From NCBI RefSeq assembly GCF_000494755.1, contig NC_022657.1:6176001-6240000 (forward strand): 64,000 nucleotides of DNA, written 5' to 3'. The number at the start of each line of letters is the position of its first letter. Within the stretch, counting starts at the first letter, position 1. The notes below the pieces were generated by a model that worked only from the letters and a program-made list of their open reading frames with translations, did no database searches and was not told the DNA's origin. Origin of the DNA: Amorphoplanes friuliensis DSM 7358 (lineage in GTDB: Bacteria > Actinomycetota > Actinomycetes > Mycobacteriales > Micromonosporaceae). Shown here in pieces: positions 52,278-60,329 of this stretch. The position numbers and the translations under genes are program-made.

Positions 52278-53248
52278 GACGGCACCCCGGCCGGGCGGCG
52301 GGTGCCGGTCACCGCGGAGTCGAAGGTCACGACGTACGCCGGGCGGCCCTGGCTCGAGGTGAAGATCCGGGCCACGTACTCGCCGAGCAGGCCCAGGCAG
52401 AGCAACTGCAACGCACCGAGGAACACCAGCGCCACGAACATCGAGGTCCATCCAGGAACGACGGTCCCCCACAGGTACGCCGCCAGCACCGCCGCACCGA
52501 GCACGAAGCACAGGACCACACCCGCGCTGCCCAACCAGGTCGCTACCCGCAGCGGAGCGGCCGAGAAACCGGTGATGCTGTCCAGGGCGAGCCGGATCAT
52601 CTTGGCCAGCGGATACTTCGAGCGGCCGGCCGCGCGCTTCTCCCGGGCGTACTCGACCTCGCCGCTCGGCAGGCCCAGCCAGGGCACGAGCAGGCGGTAG
52701 ACCGGCAACTGCTCCGGCAGCTCGGTCAGGGCGTCGACGGCGGTACGGCTCAGCAGACGGAAATCACCGGCGTTGTGCGGCACCGCCGTACCGACCACCC
52801 GCCGGATCAGCCGGTAGTACAACCCTGCCGTCCAGCGCTTGAACGGGCTGTCGGTGCTGCGATCGGTGCGCACACCGTGAACGACGTCGAGCTGCCCGGC
52901 CTCGGCCAGGATCAGCATGTCGGCGATGACCTCGGGCGGATCCTGCAGATCGACGTCGATGCTGACCACGTACCGGCCGCGGGCGCGGTGCAGGCCGGCG
53001 GTGAGCGCGTTCTGATGCCCGGCGTTACGGCGCAGCCGGACGACCCGCAGCTGCGGCCAGGCGCGGCGCATCTGCTCCAGCACCGCCGGCGTGGCGTCGC
53101 GGCTGCCGTCGTCGACGGCCAGCACCTCGTACGACACGTCGAGAGCGTCGAGCACGGGCCGCATACGCTCGGCGAACAACGGGAGTACGTCTTCTTCGTT
53201 GAAAACAGGAACAACCACCGACAGCCGCGGCAAGACATCGACACTCAT
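52274..53248 (-). CDS. GT2 polyprenyl-phosphate glycosyltransferase
   Basis: 324 residues. The GT-A domain has LSVVVPVFNEEDVLPLF, AVDDGSRDATP and the metal-binding DVDLQDPPEV, with NAGDFRLLSR. Two C-terminal membrane helices (AGVVLCFVLGAAVLAAYLWG, MFVALVFLGALQLLCLGLLGEYVARI) are typical of dolichyl/undecaprenyl-phosphate sugar synthases such as the GtrB/DPM type. GGGAGAG precedes ATG 53248. It heads a two-gene operon with the GT-C enzyme. Confidence 0.92.
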   Translation of the reverse strand: MSVDVLPRLSVVVPVFNEEDVLPLFAERMRPVLDALDVSYEVLAVDDGSRDATPAVLEQMRRAWPQLRVVRLRRNAGHQNALTAGLHRARGRYVVSIDVDLQDPPEVIADMLILAEAGQLDVVHGVRTDRSTDSPFKRWTAGLYYRLIRRVVGTAVPHNAGDFRLLSRTAVDALTELPEQLPVYRLLVPWLGLPSGEVEYAREKRAAGRSKYPLAKMIRLALDSITGFSAAPLRVATWLGSAGVVLCFVLGAAVLAAYLWGTVVPGWTSMFVALVFLGALQLLCLGLLGEYVARIFTSSQGRPAYVVTFDSAVTGTRRPAGVPS

Positions 53249-53300
53249 CTGAGCTCTCCCTGAAGTGAGGTTCACGGGAGATATGTTGATCGTGGTGTCC

Positions 53301-53319
53301 GTAAAGCCGGGATAAAAAG
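53301..53319. promoter_or_regulatory. 11-bp-period TAAAG/TAAAAAG repeat before the glycosyltransferase operon
   Basis: GTAAAG (53301) and GATAAAAAG (53311) put their TAA cores at 53302 and 53313, 11 bp apart, 53 bp before the GT2 start. It resembles the sites at 51029 and 30459, so the adjacent two-component system may control these sugar transferases. Confidence 0.4.
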
Positions 53320-53588
53320 CGGCCGAGGTGGCACGGATCCGGGATATTCAAAAGTGCGTGCCGTGAAGTAGCTCTCGTTCTTCTTCTCGCGTGCAACCGA
53401 ACGGAGTCCCGCGCACGACTACTTATCCTGAACGGTTTTCCCGGCTATTCAATCGGTCAGCTCGGAGTGCGCCCAGCGTCTGATTGCCTACCTGAGCCTG
53501 CCGAGCGGGCAGCTGACCACGTTCTACCTCGGGGAGGCGCCGGTGGGTTTCGCCTGTGCCCGCCTCACCGCTTCAGGCTTTGTGTTTT
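53320..53588. other. Intergenic region with a possible decayed coding stretch
   Basis: Most of this gap shows nothing I can name. From about 53438 to 53560 one plus-strand frame stays open without a start and reads AQRLIAYLSLPSGQLTTFYLGE, which looks like a protein fragment. It has no start codon or ribosome binding site and its family is not recognised, so it may be the tail of a deleted gene. Confidence 0.35.
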
Positions 53589-53607
53589 TAGCGTTTAGCG
53601 TTACGCT
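53589..53607. promoter_or_regulatory. Repeat/palindrome upstream of the HTH gene, candidate autoregulatory site
   Basis: TTAGCGT occurs twice in tandem (from 53589 and 53596), and AGCGT-T-ACGCT (53597-53607) is a perfect palindrome 7 bp before GTG 53615. The AT-richer patch and closeness to the start fit autorepression by the HTH protein. Confidence 0.5.
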
Positions 53608-53614
53608 CGACAGT

Positions 53615-54121
53615 GTGACGACGCCACCCGACAAACCCCTGACCACGGGTCAGGTTGCCCAGCTCCTGGGCACGTCACGCCAGCAGGTCGTCAACCTGTG
53701 CGAACGCGGGGACCTGCCGTTTGTCATGGTCGGCAAGCATCGCCGCATCGAGCGTGCCGAGGTGGAGGCACTGTTGCGACCGAGGCTGGAGCTGACGCGT
53801 GATCAGCTGAAGTCGCTGTGGCTGCATCAGGCGGTGGCCGGCACCCTCGTCGCCGACCCTGACCTTGTTCTGGACAAGGCCAGGCACAACCTGGAACGGC
53901 TGCTCACCCAACACCGGGGAACCATGACCGAGATCTGGCTGACGAAGTGGCAAGCAAAGATCAACGATGGTCCTCACGCAGTGCTGAAGGCGCTGACCGC
54001 GCAAGATTCCGAGTCGGTCGAGCTGCGGCAGAACTCGCCCTTCGCCGGCGTACTTCCGCAGGAGCAGCGACAGAAAGTTCTTGGCGCCTTCAGCCGAAGC
54101 GGACGGGTGCGGGCAGCATGA
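53615..54121 (+). CDS. Excisionase/MerR-like HTH protein, antitoxin-like partner of a broken toxin gene
   Basis: 168 residues from GTG 53615. The N-terminal HTH_17-type domain reads LTTGQVAQLLGTSRQQVVNLCERGDLPFVMVGKHRRIERAEVEALL. A helical C-terminal part follows (LKSLWLHQAVAGTLVADPDLVLDKARHNLERL). In actinobacteria such proteins commonly precede a DUF6036-type nucleotidyltransferase gene, with the stop overlapping by ATGA as seen here at 54118. It is probably the DNA-binding antitoxin of this pair and looks intact. Confidence 0.78.
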   Translation: MTTPPDKPLTTGQVAQLLGTSRQQVVNLCERGDLPFVMVGKHRRIERAEVEALLRPRLELTRDQLKSLWLHQAVAGTLVADPDLVLDKARHNLERLLTQHRGTMTEIWLTKWQAKINDGPHAVLKALTAQDSESVELRQNSPFAGVLPQEQRQKVLGAFSRSGRVRAA

Positions 54122-54532
54122 GGCGCGAGCAACTGGAACACGTTCTGCGGTCCGCCTGCCAGATCGCCGGCGATCCGGAGGTGCTGGTCATCGGCAGCCA
54201 GTCCGTGCTGGGGTTCCATCCCGGAGGAGCGGCTGCCCTTGGAAGCGACCGCATCCATGGAAGTCGACGTCGCATTCTTCGACGACCCGGGCGACCGTAA
54301 GGCTGATCAGGTTGACGGTGCGATAGGAGAGTTGTCGCCGTTCCACGAGATGAACGGCTACTACGCCCAGGGTGTCAGCGTGACCACGGCGACGCTCCCG
54401 GATGGATGGCGCGATCGGCTGGTGGTGGTCGAAAGCCGGAGCACCCATCCGGGACGGGGCTTGACCCTCGACCCGCACGTTCACCCCGCAGTGCTGAAGC
54501 GTCTCAGGGCCTGGGTTGGCATGTACCGCTAG
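54118..54532 (+). pseudogene. Frameshifted, shortened DUF6036-like nucleotidyltransferase toxin gene
   Basis: The first frame reads LRSACQIAGDPEVLVIGSQSVLGFHP, the nucleotidyltransferase-fold opening with GSQS. At the CCC run 54220-54222 the frame is lost; dropping one C restores HPEERLPLEATASMEVDVAFFDD and then IGELSPFHEMNGYYAQGVSVTTATLP. The end reads LTLDPHVHPAVLKRLRAW and lacks the expected region with DCVVSK/GREKD-type residues, so part of the 3' half is missing too. It starts within the HTH gene stop (ATGA). This is a dead or truncated toxin. Confidence 0.72.
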
Positions 54533-54558
54533 GTGGGCCGGCAATTCGCGTGGTCAGG

Positions 54559-54843
54559 TCAGCTGTGCCTTCTGGGCGCACCGCGGTCCCACCAATCGCG
54601 TGGTGGGTCTTCACGGATGATCGCTGCGGCGATCTCCGCCTGGAGCAAGTTGCAGTACTTCCACAGTTCCTTCGCCGCTCGGGAGTACTGGAACGCCACC
54701 TGATCGACCTCGAACGCGTCCAACTCGCCGGCCCGGTAGCGATCGACCGCCTCACCGAAGCGGGCCACCAATTTCCCCAGCTCGGTTTCGTGGTACTCGG
54801 CGATCACCGCGCGTGCTGCGCGTCGCTCCGACTTGTCAGACAC
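54559..54843 (-). CDS. Unknown small helical protein
   Basis: 94 residues from GTG 54843, all helical by eye: RAARAVIAEYHETELGKLVARFGEAVDRYRAGELDAFEVDQVAFQYSRAAKELWKYC in sense, with a C-terminal DWWDRGAPRRHS. It resembles small actinobacterial proteins found beside toxin-antitoxin genes, but I cannot name the family. It is convergent with the broken toxin gene. Confidence 0.6.
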   Translation of the reverse strand: MSDKSERRAARAVIAEYHETELGKLVARFGEAVDRYRAGELDAFEVDQVAFQYSRAAKELWKYCNLLQAEIAAAIIREDPPRDWWDRGAPRRHS

Positions 54844-54884
54844 GGGTGCGAGACTACCCAGGCACCTGCACGGCGGCTGACCAC

Positions 54885-55280
54885 TCAGTCCTGTATCAAC
54901 GCCAGCAGGCCGAAGAAGACGAACAGGGCCCCGAGGGCCAGCGGCAGACCGACCGCCAGGACGTCGTGCCCGAACGAGATCAGTCGCGGGGTGTCCGGAC
55001 GCCCCGACGGGTAGATCACCGGGACTTTCCGGCCGACCGGGTGGACCCGCCAGCTGGTTCGAGTCGCCGAGGTGAACCGGCGTTCGGAGCCGTGCTCGTC
55101 GACAAAGGCAATCACCGGCGCGTACAGCGAGCCGTCGTCGGTGGTCTCCTCGTGGCTCACCACGGTGCCGACGGACCTGACGCCGGTGCGGCGCAGTCGC
55201 CGGGCCTTCGCCAACTGCACCAGCCCTACGCAGCTCACCCCGGCACCGGCCAGCACGATGAGCACACCATCGAAGATCAC
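54885..55280 (-). CDS. DUF3592-like membrane protein
   Basis: 131 residues from GTG 55280. An N-terminal membrane helix (GVLIVLAGAGVSCVGLVQLA), an exposed beta domain with GTVVSHEETTDDGSLYAPVIAFVDEHGSERRFTS and VGRKVPVIYPSGRPDTPRL, and a C-terminal helix (LAVGLPLALGALFVFFGLLAL) match DUF3592. The family has no known activity. It is a single gene between unrelated neighbours. Confidence 0.75.
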   Translation of the reverse strand: MIFDGVLIVLAGAGVSCVGLVQLAKARRLRRTGVRSVGTVVSHEETTDDGSLYAPVIAFVDEHGSERRFTSATRTSWRVHPVGRKVPVIYPSGRPDTPRLISFGHDVLAVGLPLALGALFVFFGLLALIQD

Positions 55281-55341
55281 GGCTTCATGATGCCGTCGGA
55301 CGACACTCCGTGGCTGCCACGGGGTGCCGTCCGGCCGCCGG

Positions 55342-56256
55342 TCAGGTCACCACCTGCAGGAAGTCCTGGTCGATCTCGCGGTGCGTGTGGTTGATGCCCC
55401 GCGCGGCCTGGTCCATGGTCCAGGTGATCGGCTGGAAGTCCGGCCCGGTGCGGTACCCGCCGGAGAACACCTCGTTGCGGTTGCCGGAGGGGTCGAAGAA
55501 GTAGATGGTGCCGCCCCGGGTGATGCCGTGCCGGGCCGGGCCGAAGTCGATCGGCACGTCGTCCATGGACATCAGGTCACCGGCCCGCAGCAACGCACTC
55601 CAGTCCTCGATCTCGTACGCGAAGTGGTGCAGTTTGCCGTTGGGCCCGTTGACGAAGGCGATGTCGTGCGGGTTCTCGCCGCAGAACATCCACGAGCCGA
55701 CGAGGTCCTTCGGCTCGTCGCCGCCCACCAGCCGCTCGGCCGGGCGGAAGCCGAGAGCATCGGCGAAGAACCGCTCCAGCAGCGCCGGGTCCTCGGTGGT
55801 GATCAGGGCGTGGTTGATCCGGGGGACGCCGATGCCGCGCAGACCGTGCCGGGGCCAGGGGTCGGGGTTGAGCTTGCCGACCTTGGTGCCGAGCCGCTCG
55901 ACGTCGGCGTAGAGCTCCAGGACGTGGTCGGAGGGCAGCGTCACCCGCAGGCCGTCGCCGATCCCGGCGTTCTCACCCTTGCTCATCCGCTCGCTGTGCG
56001 CGCCGAACGCCGCCACCCGCGACTCCAGCTCCTCCAGCGAGCCGTCACTGGTGACCTTGTAACCGAACTTGACCAGGCCCACCCCGCCCTCCTCGAGGAC
56101 GACGGAGTGGTGATCGTCCTCGTCCCAGGACTTGAGGTAGACCCGGCCACCCTCCTCGTGCACGGCGTCCATGCCGAGGGTCTGCTCGTAGTGCTTCCGG
56201 GCCTGCGCCAGGTCGGTGACGCGAACGTGGACGTAGCCGAGTCTCATGACGGACAT
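55342..56256 (-). CDS. Catechol 2,3-dioxygenase (VOC-fold extradiol dioxygenase)
   Basis: 304 residues with two VOC repeats. Iron ligands are His in LGYVHVRVTD (or its repeat partner GVPRINHALITT), His in KLHHFAYEIEDW and Glu in DPSGNRNEVFSGGY. Length and motifs match single-ring catechol dioxygenases of the XylE type. It opens catechol next to a hydroxyl to give a semialdehyde. ATG 56256 has GAGG upstream and lies 7 bp after the ferredoxin stop, so they form one operon. Confidence 0.9.
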   Translation of the reverse strand: MSVMRLGYVHVRVTDLAQARKHYEQTLGMDAVHEEGGRVYLKSWDEDDHHSVVLEEGGVGLVKFGYKVTSDGSLEELESRVAAFGAHSERMSKGENAGIGDGLRVTLPSDHVLELYADVERLGTKVGKLNPDPWPRHGLRGIGVPRINHALITTEDPALLERFFADALGFRPAERLVGGDEPKDLVGSWMFCGENPHDIAFVNGPNGKLHHFAYEIEDWSALLRAGDLMSMDDVPIDFGPARHGITRGGTIYFFDPSGNRNEVFSGGYRTGPDFQPITWTMDQAARGINHTHREIDQDFLQVVT

Positions 56257-56263
56257 GCCTGCC

Positions 56264-56599
56264 TCAATTCGTAGGTTCATGCGGGTGGGAGCGGCGCTCA
56301 CTGGAGAGAGCGGGACGCATCGGCCGGTCCGGCTGCTCGATGACCACGTCGGTGACGGGGACGGCCCGGCACGGCAGGCAGATCCCCGCGGCCCGCTCGG
56401 CGTCGCTCAGGACCGAGGCCGCGACGGCGTGGTCGTAGACGATCCGCCCCGAGGTGAACCGGGACTTGCAGCTGCCGCAGCCACCACGGCGGCACTTGTA
56501 CCGGCTGCGCCAGCCCGAACGACGAAGGGCGTCGACGATCGACTCGCCGGGCCGGGCCTCGACCCGGATCCCGTCCGGCAGCACGGTGACGGCAACCAT
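56264..56599 (-). CDS. 2Fe-2S plant-type ferredoxin, XylT-like
   Basis: 111 residues with the [2Fe-2S] cluster motif CRRGGCGSCK followed by a distal GICLPCRAVPVTD, and VTVLPDGIRVEARPGESIVDALRRSGW at the start. XylT-type ferredoxins reactivate catechol 2,3-dioxygenase by reducing its oxidised iron; the adjacent dioxygenase gene makes this role likely. It is divergent from the meta-cleavage hydrolase gene. Confidence 0.85.
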   Translation of the reverse strand: MVAVTVLPDGIRVEARPGESIVDALRRSGWRSRYKCRRGGCGSCKSRFTSGRIVYDHAVAASVLSDAERAAGICLPCRAVPVTDVVIEQPDRPMRPALSSERRSHPHEPTN

Positions 56600-56660
56600 G
56601 TCACCTCCTCGGCCTAAAGTATCGCTACATTACGAGCAGGTTATGCCAGCGTGACGACAT

Positions 56661-56671
56661 CTACCAGGTAG
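56661..56671. promoter_or_regulatory. Palindrome in the divergent meta-cleavage promoter region
   Basis: CTACC-A-GGTAG is a perfect 5-bp-arm palindrome, 42 bp before the hydrolase start and 62 bp before the ferredoxin start. It could bind the GntR regulator encoded just downstream. Confidence 0.4.
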
Positions 56672-56712
56672 CGGGTACTGAATCTTTCGGAAAGTTATGG
56701 AAGTATTGGCCC

Positions 56713-57567
56713 ATGCGATCCGACAACCCCGAACAAGACCGGACGATCGCCGTCGGCGGCGTCGCGACCAACTACCACGATCGCGGTGACGGCTCCCCCG
56801 TGCTGCTGATCCACGGCTCCGGGCCCGGCGTCTCCGCCTGGGCCAACTGGCGCACCGTGCTTCCCGAGCTGTCGTGCACCATGCGGGTCGTGGCGCCGGA
56901 CATCCTGGGGTTCGGCTACACCGAACGCCCCCGGGGCGCCGCCTACGGTCCCGGGCAGTGGCTCGATCACCTGCTGGGCTTCCTGGACGCCCTCGACCTG
57001 CCCAAAGTCTCCGTGGTCGGCAACAGCTTCGGCGGCGCGCTCGCCCTGCGGCTCGCCACGGTCGCCCCGGACCGTGTCGACCGCCTGGTCCTGATGGGCA
57101 GCGCCGGGGTGAGTTTCCCGATCACCGCCGGCCTGGAATCGGTGTGGGGATTCGAGCCGTCCCTGCCGGCCATGCGCCGGCTCCTGCGCGTCTTCACCTA
57201 CGACAGCGCCCGCCTCGGCGACGACCTCGCCGAACTACGGCTCGCCGCGGCCACCCGGCCGGGGGTCCAGGAGGCGTACGCCTCGATGTTCCCCGCGCCC
57301 CGCCAGCGCATGGTCGACGTCCTGGCCGTCGACGAGGACCGGATCGCCGCCCTGCGTCACCCGACGCTCATCGTGCACGGCCGCGACGACCAGGTCATCC
57401 CGCTCAGCACCTCGTTGCGGCTGCTGGAGCTGATCGGCGACTCCCGCCTGCACGTCTTCGGCCGGTGCGGTCACTGGGTGCAGATCGAGCAGGCGGCCCG
57501 CTTCAGCGCCCTGGTCCGCGACTTCCTCCTCGAGGAGCACGTCCCCGCCCTGCTCACCCGGACGTGA
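56713..57567 (+). CDS. Meta-cleavage product hydrolase (alpha/beta hydrolase)
   Basis: 284 residues. LLIHGSGPGVSAWANWRTVLPEL is the diagnostic oxyanion motif of 2-hydroxy-6-oxo-dienoate hydrolases (XylF/BphD/HsaD). The nucleophile is Ser in VVGNSFGGALALRLA, with Asp in IVHGRDDQVIPL and His in FGRCGHWVQIEQA. It cleaves the ring-opened product of the dioxygenase encoded divergently. Its 3' end is followed by the GntR gene. Confidence 0.9.
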   Translation: MRSDNPEQDRTIAVGGVATNYHDRGDGSPVLLIHGSGPGVSAWANWRTVLPELSCTMRVVAPDILGFGYTERPRGAAYGPGQWLDHLLGFLDALDLPKVSVVGNSFGGALALRLATVAPDRVDRLVLMGSAGVSFPITAGLESVWGFEPSLPAMRRLLRVFTYDSARLGDDLAELRLAAATRPGVQEAYASMFPAPRQRMVDVLAVDEDRIAALRHPTLIVHGRDDQVIPLSTSLRLLELIGDSRLHVFGRCGHWVQIEQAARFSALVRDFLLEEHVPALLTRT

Positions 57568-57623
57568 CCAGGCTGCGGGCCGTGCCAAGATACGGGGATG
57601 CCGTCGACCCGCAGGCCGCTCTG

Positions 57624-58340
57624 ATGCCGTCCGTCGCCGAACGGATCGCCGCCGAGCTGGAGGAGGAGATCCTCGAGCAACGGCTGGGCGCCGGTGCCCG
57701 GCTCGCCCTGCGGACCGAGCTCATCGACCGGTTCGGCGTCAGCGCCAACGCGATGAACGAGGCCCTGCGCATCCTGCGCGAACGCTCGATCATCGAGGTC
57801 AAACCCGGCGTCCAGGGCGGCGTTTTTGTCGCCCAGCCACCCCCGCAGCTGCGGCTCGGCATCATCGACGTGTGGTTCCGCGGCCTGCTGGTCGATGCCG
57901 TCGACCTGTTCGAGGCCCGCACCATGCTGGAGGACAGCTTCGCCGCGGTGGCCGCCGAACGCGCCACCCCGGAGGACTGCCGCGACCTGGACTGGGCCGT
58001 CGAAAGCCTGCGCGACAGCCGCGCCGACCCCCGCGGCTACCTCGAAGCCAACATCCGCTTCCACCGCACCATCGCCCGCGCCGCCCGCGTCCCGGTGCTG
58101 GCCGGCATGTACGAATCCCTCGTCACCCTGATCCGCGCCACCCTGGTCCGCGCCGAGTTCGCCGGGCCCGACGCGGCCAAGGTCATCGACGAGAACATCA
58201 CGGTCCACGCCAGAATCGCGACCGCCATCCGCCACCGCGACCACGAGGCACTCTCCGCCGCCATCCTGGCCCACCGCACCGACCTTGTACGCCTCACCGA
58301 CCCGTCCCGCTCCCCCGGCCGCACCCGCCCGACCCCCTGA
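57624..58340 (+). CDS. GntR-family (FCD) regulator of the meta-cleavage genes
   Basis: 238 residues from ATG 57624; a coupled GTG at 57564 (GTGA overlap with the hydrolase stop) would add 20 residues. The winged HTH (ERIAAELEEEILEQRLGAGARLALRTELIDRFGVSANAMNEALRILRERSIIEVKPG region) is followed by an FCD domain (DLFEARTMLEDSFAAVAAER, EANIRFHRTIARAARVPVLA). FCD regulators sense carboxylic acids; here a ring-cleavage acid would fit. The palindrome at 56661 is its likely site. Confidence 0.85.
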   Translation: MPSVAERIAAELEEEILEQRLGAGARLALRTELIDRFGVSANAMNEALRILRERSIIEVKPGVQGGVFVAQPPPQLRLGIIDVWFRGLLVDAVDLFEARTMLEDSFAAVAAERATPEDCRDLDWAVESLRDSRADPRGYLEANIRFHRTIARAARVPVLAGMYESLVTLIRATLVRAEFAGPDAAKVIDENITVHARIATAIRHRDHEALSAAILAHRTDLVRLTDPSRSPGRTRPTP

Positions 58341-58388
58341 GCGGAGCCACGTCCGCACTCTTCGTCGGGCCGGTCCGCACCATGCTCG

Positions 58389-60329
58389 CTACGTGGCCTG
58401 CGCCAGGGAGCGAGCCAGCTCCAGATTGCCGGTCTCGATCGCGGCGCGCACCTCGTCCCAGCCTGAGGCGTGCGCGGCGACCTCGAACTTCTCGGCGATC
58501 AGCCGCCCGAACGCCGGCGCGCCGGGCGGGGTGAAGAAGAACTGCGAAGTAAGGCTGACGTCGAGGAACTTCTTCGCCGAGCAGGGGTCGGTGAAGACGA
58601 GGGCCGACGCGAGCAGATCTGCCGTGGCCGGCTCGTGCTCCGTGATTCGGGCGATGATCGCCATCGGTAATGGCAGCGTTCCGCGAGCCAACCGCCCGAG
58701 ATGTTCGCCGAGTCGGTTGTCGCCGTCGACTGCCCGGACCAGCAGCAATGTGCCGGCCTCAGGGGCGTGCCGATCCAGGTGGTACAGCAGCATCGCGGCG
58801 GACTTCGGCTGGGTCCGGAGCTGGAGCGCCACGACCCGGCTCATCCTCGCGAGCCGCGTGCCGCTGAGCGTTTGGCAAGCCAGCGCGAGAGTCTTGGCAG
58901 TCCTGCTGTTCTTCAGCTCGTCGTCGGACAGATCGTTGGGCGCGAGAGCCCAAGTCAGGACGATGCCGGCCTCCAGATGGCCGAGGTCGAGCAGCTGGCG
59001 CAGGAGGTCGGGTAGCCGCACCGCTCCCAGGACTCCGGCGACGGGCACGGAATACTGATAGGTCTTGACGGCGGCCGTCAGCACCTCAGCGAGCTTATCG
59101 GAGGCGATCAGTCGGCCGAGATATTCCTGCAGCGACGACTCCCCGTACTTCTCCAGGGTGAGATAGACGAGAAGGTCTCGCGCGGTCTCCGGCGGCACCA
59201 GAGCCAATGCTCGGGCAACAGGCGAATCGTTGGCGCCCCTGACCAAGCCGGCCAACAGGAGACTCGGAGGCCTGTCCCCGGCTATCACCTCCGTAATCAC
59301 CTCGGCGGCGAGCTGGGGTCCGTCGGTCGCGGTCGCGACGATTGCTCCGAGGAGATCTACAGCGCGTTCGGCCTGCTCCAGCCGGCCGTGCCACAGCTTT
59401 TGATCATCGGGACGATACTCGGCGATCGCGCGCAGATCCGCGGCGACGCTTGCGGCCTGACCATGACGAACCCGTTCTGCCAAGGTTTCAGCGCGAGCCG
59501 GGCTGGGGTCGACGTGCGGCAGCTCGACAGGTACCGGCACTTCACCAGTCTCGGCCGTCGCCAGTGGATGGCTCACTGGCGCATAGGCGACATTGGCCAC
59601 CAGACCGATCTGGTCAGCCATCCCGATGTTGCGCTGCTGCGGAAGGGGCAGCCCTTCGGCACGCGATTTTCGGTCCAGATGCCGAAAGATCATGCCCATC
59701 GTCAACGTCTTCATCGGTCCGGGAACGCCCTCGTGCAGCAACCGCAGCAGCCGCCCTGTAAAGGCCGTGTTCACTTCGCCTGGCAACACGACGGCGGCTT
59801 TGTTCCCCGGTGCCGCGGTGAGAGTGTACGTACCGGAAATCTCGACATCGGCGAGGACAACCTCGTCGGAGACCGCAAGCGGACTTCCAAGGGCACGCCC
59901 GCCGAAACAGCAGTCGAGGATGACGACCTTGTTGCGGGCGCTGCTGCGCAGACAGATCCTCCGGATCAGGTCGAAGGGTATCGACTCGATCCCCGGGTCT
60001 TCGAAGGTGCTGTCCTGCAGCCCGAGGTGCAGGTTGTGGTCATCAAGGAGCCCGTGCCCACTGAAGTAGAAGATCAGTAGATCCTCTGCCTCCTCCGACG
60101 CACGTTTCACCGCCCGAGCCAGGCCCGACCTGTTGACGTCAGCCGGCACCACCAGGCAGTGCTCCTCCGCAAAACCGCCGATCTCAGGATCGGTGAGTAC
60201 GCCGCGCAAGTCCGCCACGTTCTGGGCGGCTTGGGGGACGTCAGCCAGGGCCTCGTCGTCATACCGGGGGATCCCGGCCAGAACCAGGCGAGAGCGTCGG
60301 CGGTCAATTCCCGTCACTGGTCGCACCAC
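58389..60329 (-). CDS. Caspase-family (C14) protease, EACC1-associated type
   Basis: 646 residues. The caspase-like domain (about 10-250) has the catalytic His in YFSGHGLLDD (His92) and Cys in VVILDCCFGGRA (Cys141), with STFEDPGIESIPFDLIRRIC between. The remaining 390 residues are helical repeats with no domain I recognise, ending in a Trp-containing pair of helices. GTG 60329, 60326 or 60317 can start it; all overlap the EACC1 gene, so the two are coupled. Proteases of this kind are thought to act in actinobacterial conflict or cell-suicide systems. Confidence 0.85.
   Translation of the reverse strand: MVRPVTGIDRRRSRLVLAGIPRYDDEALADVPQAAQNVADLRGVLTDPEIGGFAEEHCLVVPADVNRSGLARAVKRASEEAEDLLIFYFSGHGLLDDHNLHLGLQDSTFEDPGIESIPFDLIRRICLRSSARNKVVILDCCFGGRALGSPLAVSDEVVLADVEISGTYTLTAAPGNKAAVVLPGEVNTAFTGRLLRLLHEGVPGPMKTLTMGMIFRHLDRKSRAEGLPLPQQRNIGMADQIGLVANVAYAPVSHPLATAETGEVPVPVELPHVDPSPARAETLAERVRHGQAASVAADLRAIAEYRPDDQKLWHGRLEQAERAVDLLGAIVATATDGPQLAAEVITEVIAGDRPPSLLLAGLVRGANDSPVARALALVPPETARDLLVYLTLEKYGESSLQEYLGRLIASDKLAEVLTAAVKTYQYSVPVAGVLGAVRLPDLLRQLLDLGHLEAGIVLTWALAPNDLSDDELKNSRTAKTLALACQTLSGTRLARMSRVVALQLRTQPKSAAMLLYHLDRHAPEAGTLLLVRAVDGDNRLGEHLGRLARGTLPLPMAIIARITEHEPATADLLASALVFTDPCSAKKFLDVSLTSQFFFTPPGAPAFGRLIAEKFEVAAHASGWDEVRAAIETGNLELARSLAQAT

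Noticed and set aside
58345..58395. GCCACGT and ACGTGGC arms after the GntR gene
   Set aside because: The arms are about 40 bases apart, too far for a convincing terminator, and one arm lies in the caspase gene end.
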